Origin: Candidatus Pelagibacter sp. TMED153 | Lineage (GTDB): Bacteria; Pseudomonadota; Alphaproteobacteria; Pelagibacterales; Pelagibacteraceae | DNA: 8,331 nt | Direction: 5' to 3' | NCBI GenBank assembly: GCA_002169935.2 | Contig: NHHC02000045.1 | Coordinates: forward strand, 1 to 8,331 | Part shown: piece by piece, positions 6,812 to 8,331 of the stretch | Numbering within the stretch: the stretch's first letter is position 1 | Layout: each line of letters begins with the position of its first letter | Program-made: the position numbers and the translations under genes | The notes under the pieces: generated by a model | What the model was told of the DNA's origin: nothing | What the model saw: the letters and a program-made list of their open reading frames with translations, nothing else | The model's database searches: none

Positions 6812-7258
6812 ATGAATAATAAAATTATTATTATTAATGGTCCAAATCTTAATCTATTAGGTGAGAGAGAACAATCACAATATGGATCTATTACTTTTGA
6901 GAAATTAAAAGAAAATTGCATAAAAAAGTCTAAAGAATTGAGCTTGGATATTGAATTCACTCAATCTAATGTTGAAGGTGAAATAGTAAACTTAATTCAA
7001 AATTCAAGAAAAAGATTTGATGGTATTATTATAAATGCAGCAGCTTTCACTCACACTTCAGTGGCAATTAGGGATGCGTTAAGTATTTTTAAAAAGCCTA
7101 TAATTGAATTACATATATCAAATATATATAAAAGAGAGGAGTTTAGGCACAAATCTCTTATAAGTGATATAGTTACAGGAGGTATTTTTGGCTTAGGTAG
7201 TGATGGTTATATTTTAGCCATAATTTCAATGCAAAAGCTTCTTAAAGATGAAAATTGA
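6812..7258 (+). CDS. aroQ: Type II 3-dehydroquinate dehydratase
   Basis: This enzyme catalyses step three of the shikimate pathway (3-dehydroquinate to 3-dehydroshikimate) as a cytosolic, normally dodecameric protein. The 148-aa length is typical. The signature NGPNLNLLGERE is at 9-20. Active-site residues can be placed in the family numbering: Arg19, catalytic Tyr24 (SQYGSI), Asn75 (IINAAAFTHTSVA), His81, Asp88, Glu99 and His101 (IELHISN), Arg108 and Arg112 (KREEFRHKS). The C-terminus GLGSDGYILAI also fits. The ATG at 6812 directly begins the conserved N-terminal strand, so no other start is needed. The gene overlaps accB by 11 bp and so heads an aroQ-accB-accC operon, an order found in many proteobacteria. 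Confidence 0.97.
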   Translation: MNNKIIIINGPNLNLLGEREQSQYGSITFEKLKENCIKKSKELSLDIEFTQSNVEGEIVNLIQNSRKRFDGIIINAAAFTHTSVAIRDALSIFKKPIIELHISNIYKREEFRHKSLISDIVTGGIFGLGSDGYILAIISMQKLLKDEN

Positions 7259-7679
7259 TAAAAAAATAATCAAAGAACTAAGTGATTACTTAGATGAGTT
7301 CAATCTTACTGAATTAGAATACACAGAAAAAGATACCAAGATAAAAGTTTCTAAAAATAAAATTTCAGTTTCGAGTCAGCCAGCTCCTATCGATAACTCA
7401 GGCTCTTCAACAGGATTACCAAAAACAGTTAATAATTTGAAATCAGGTATTGAAGTTACATCTCCTATAATTGGGACAGCTTACCATGCACCTGAGCCTG
7501 GTGCCAAAAAGTTTGTTGAAGTTGGAAAGAAAGTAAAAAAAGGAGATACGATAATGATAGTTGAGGCCATGAAAACAATGAATCATGTACCCTCATCTTC
7601 AGATGGAGTTGTAAAAGAAATATGTGTTCAAGATGGTCAACCAGTTGAATTTGGACAAACAATAATCATTTTAGAATAA
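7248..7679 (+). CDS. accB: Biotin carboxyl carrier protein of acetyl-CoA carboxylase
   Basis: BCCP carries the covalently bound biotin between biotin carboxylase and carboxyltransferase in the first step of fatty-acid synthesis. The 143-aa protein has an N-terminal helical part (KIIKELSDYLDEFNLTELEY) that binds AccC, a Ser/Pro/Gly-containing linker (about 40-68), and a biotinyl domain from about 70. The domain contains TSPIIGTAYHAPEPGAKKF, including the protruding 'thumb' region typical of acetyl-CoA carboxylase BCCPs, and VEAMKTMNHV with biotinylated Lys109. It is slightly shorter than E. coli BCCP (156 aa), mostly in the linker. The start lies 11 bases inside the aroQ end, and the stop TAA shares a base with the accC ATG (TAATG), so the three genes are probably translated as a coupled set. 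Confidence 0.97.
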   Translation: MKIDKKIIKELSDYLDEFNLTELEYTEKDTKIKVSKNKISVSSQPAPIDNSGSSTGLPKTVNNLKSGIEVTSPIIGTAYHAPEPGAKKFVEVGKKVKKGDTIMIVEAMKTMNHVPSSSDGVVKEICVQDGQPVEFGQTIIILE

Positions 7680-8331
7680 TGTTTAAAAAGATCTTAATTG
7701 CAAACCGTGGGGAAATTGCAGTCAGAGTAATAAGGGCTTGTAAAGAATGGGGAATTTCTACTGTTGCTGTACATTCTGATGTTGATAGAGAAAGTATGCA
7801 TGTGAAATTAGCAGATGAAAGTATCTGCATAGGATCACATCAACCAGCAAATAGTTATTTAAATATTCCTGCAATTTTATCTGCTATAGATCTGACTGAT
7901 GCTGAGGCAGTACATCCTGGTTATGGATTTTTATCAGAAAATGCAACTTTTGCAAAAATGTTAGAAGATAATAAAATAAAATTTATTGGAGCTTCTTCAA
8001 AACACATTCAAATGATGGGAGATAAAATTCAAGCTAAAAAAATTGCAAAGGAAAATGGTTTACCTGTAATTGAAGGATCTGAAGGTGGTGTCAACAATGT
8101 ATCAGAAGCAAAAGAACTTTGTAAAAAAATAGGCTTACCTATTTTAATTAAAGCTTCAGGTGGTGGTGGAGGAAAAGGAATGAAAATTGTTAATAAAGAG
8201 GAAGATTTTGAAACTCTTTTTTCAACAGCAAAATCTGAGGCTCAAAAATATTTTGGTAACGATGAAGTCTATATAGAAAAATTTTTTCAAAACCCAAGAC
8301 ATATTGAAGTTCAAATTTTATCTGGAAAAAA
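7679..8331 (+). CDS. accC: Biotin carboxylase subunit of acetyl-CoA carboxylase, N-terminal part (partial, runs off window)
   Basis: AccC uses ATP and bicarbonate to carboxylate the biotin on AccB. The frame is open from the ATG at 7679 to the right edge: 217 codons plus two bases of the family's roughly 450. It begins MFKKILIANRGEIAVRVIRA, the family signature, followed by AVHPGYGFLSENA (77-89), FIGASSKHIQMMGDK with ATP-binding Lys116, LPILIKASGGGGGKGMKIV with Lys158 and the glycine-rich ATP loop (161-165), and VYIEKFFQNPRHIEVQIL at the edge. All visible ATP-grasp residues are intact. The start overlaps the accB stop by one base. The C-terminal half and anything downstream are not in the window. 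Other biotin-dependent carboxylases share these motifs, but the accB neighbour makes accC the clear choice. Confidence 0.96.
   Translation, partial: MFKKILIANRGEIAVRVIRACKEWGISTVAVHSDVDRESMHVKLADESICIGSHQPANSYLNIPAILSAIDLTDAEAVHPGYGFLSENATFAKMLEDNKIKFIGASSKHIQMMGDKIQAKKIAKENGLPVIEGSEGGVNNVSEAKELCKKIGLPILIKASGGGGGKGMKIVNKEEDFETLFSTAKSEAQKYFGNDEVYIEKFFQNPRHIEVQILSGK

Noticed and set aside
6577..6960. A longer 127-aa reading of the thiS frame beginning at 6960
   Set aside because: The first 55 residues are antisense to the conserved start of aroQ and have no ThiS character; the beta-grasp fold begins at the ATG at 6795, and 72 aa is the normal size.
7465..7662. 65-aa minus-strand open frame inside accB
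   Set aside because: It is antisense to the biotinyl domain, with no start signals or recognisable motifs.

Overview
The window is a strongly AT-rich, very compact bacterial chromosome segment. Gene content and order suggest an alphaproteobacterium, most likely of the SAR11/Pelagibacterales type. The reasons are: rne divergent from mrcA-prfB (a typical alphaproteobacterial neighbourhood, here without the amiC often found between them), an RNase E with a charged insertion in its S1 domain, thiS-thiG beside aroQ-accB-accC, start/stop overlaps throughout, and many long poly(A) tracts. This placement is inference from context; no marker RNA is present.

Layout. (1) 1-3930, minus strand: a translationally coupled chain mrcA -> prfB -> AsmA-like membrane protein (partial, runs off the left edge). 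mrcA encodes a bifunctional class A penicillin-binding protein but is split by a one-base shift at an 11-A homopolymer. prfB encodes release factor 2 and contains the classical programmed +1 frameshift site (SD-like AGGAG, UAU, CUU UGA), so the full protein starts at 1593 and not at the internal ATG at 1478. (2) 3931-4029: a 99-bp divergent promoter region. (3) 4030-5808, plus strand: rne, an RNase E/G catalytic protein without the C-terminal degradosome scaffold and without the CPxC zinc-link. (4) 5801-6795, minus strand: thiS-thiG, the sulfur carrier and thiazole synthase of thiamin synthesis; thiG meets rne tail-to-tail with an 8-bp overlap. (5) 6812-8331, plus strand: aroQ-accB-accC, with overlapping genes for type II dehydroquinase and the biotin carboxyl carrier and biotin carboxylase subunits of acetyl-CoA carboxylase; accC is cut by the right edge.

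The genes are housekeeping: cell-wall synthesis, translation termination, RNA decay, thiamin, shikimate and fatty-acid initiation. No tRNA, rRNA, CRISPR array, insertion sequence or phage gene is visible, and no gene-free stretch exceeds about 100 bp. The most notable features are two frame-change sites in adjacent genes of one operon: a well-known recoding site in prfB, and a poly(A) tract in mrcA that is an assembly error, a real mutation, or a site where transcriptional slippage restores a bifunctional PBP1A.
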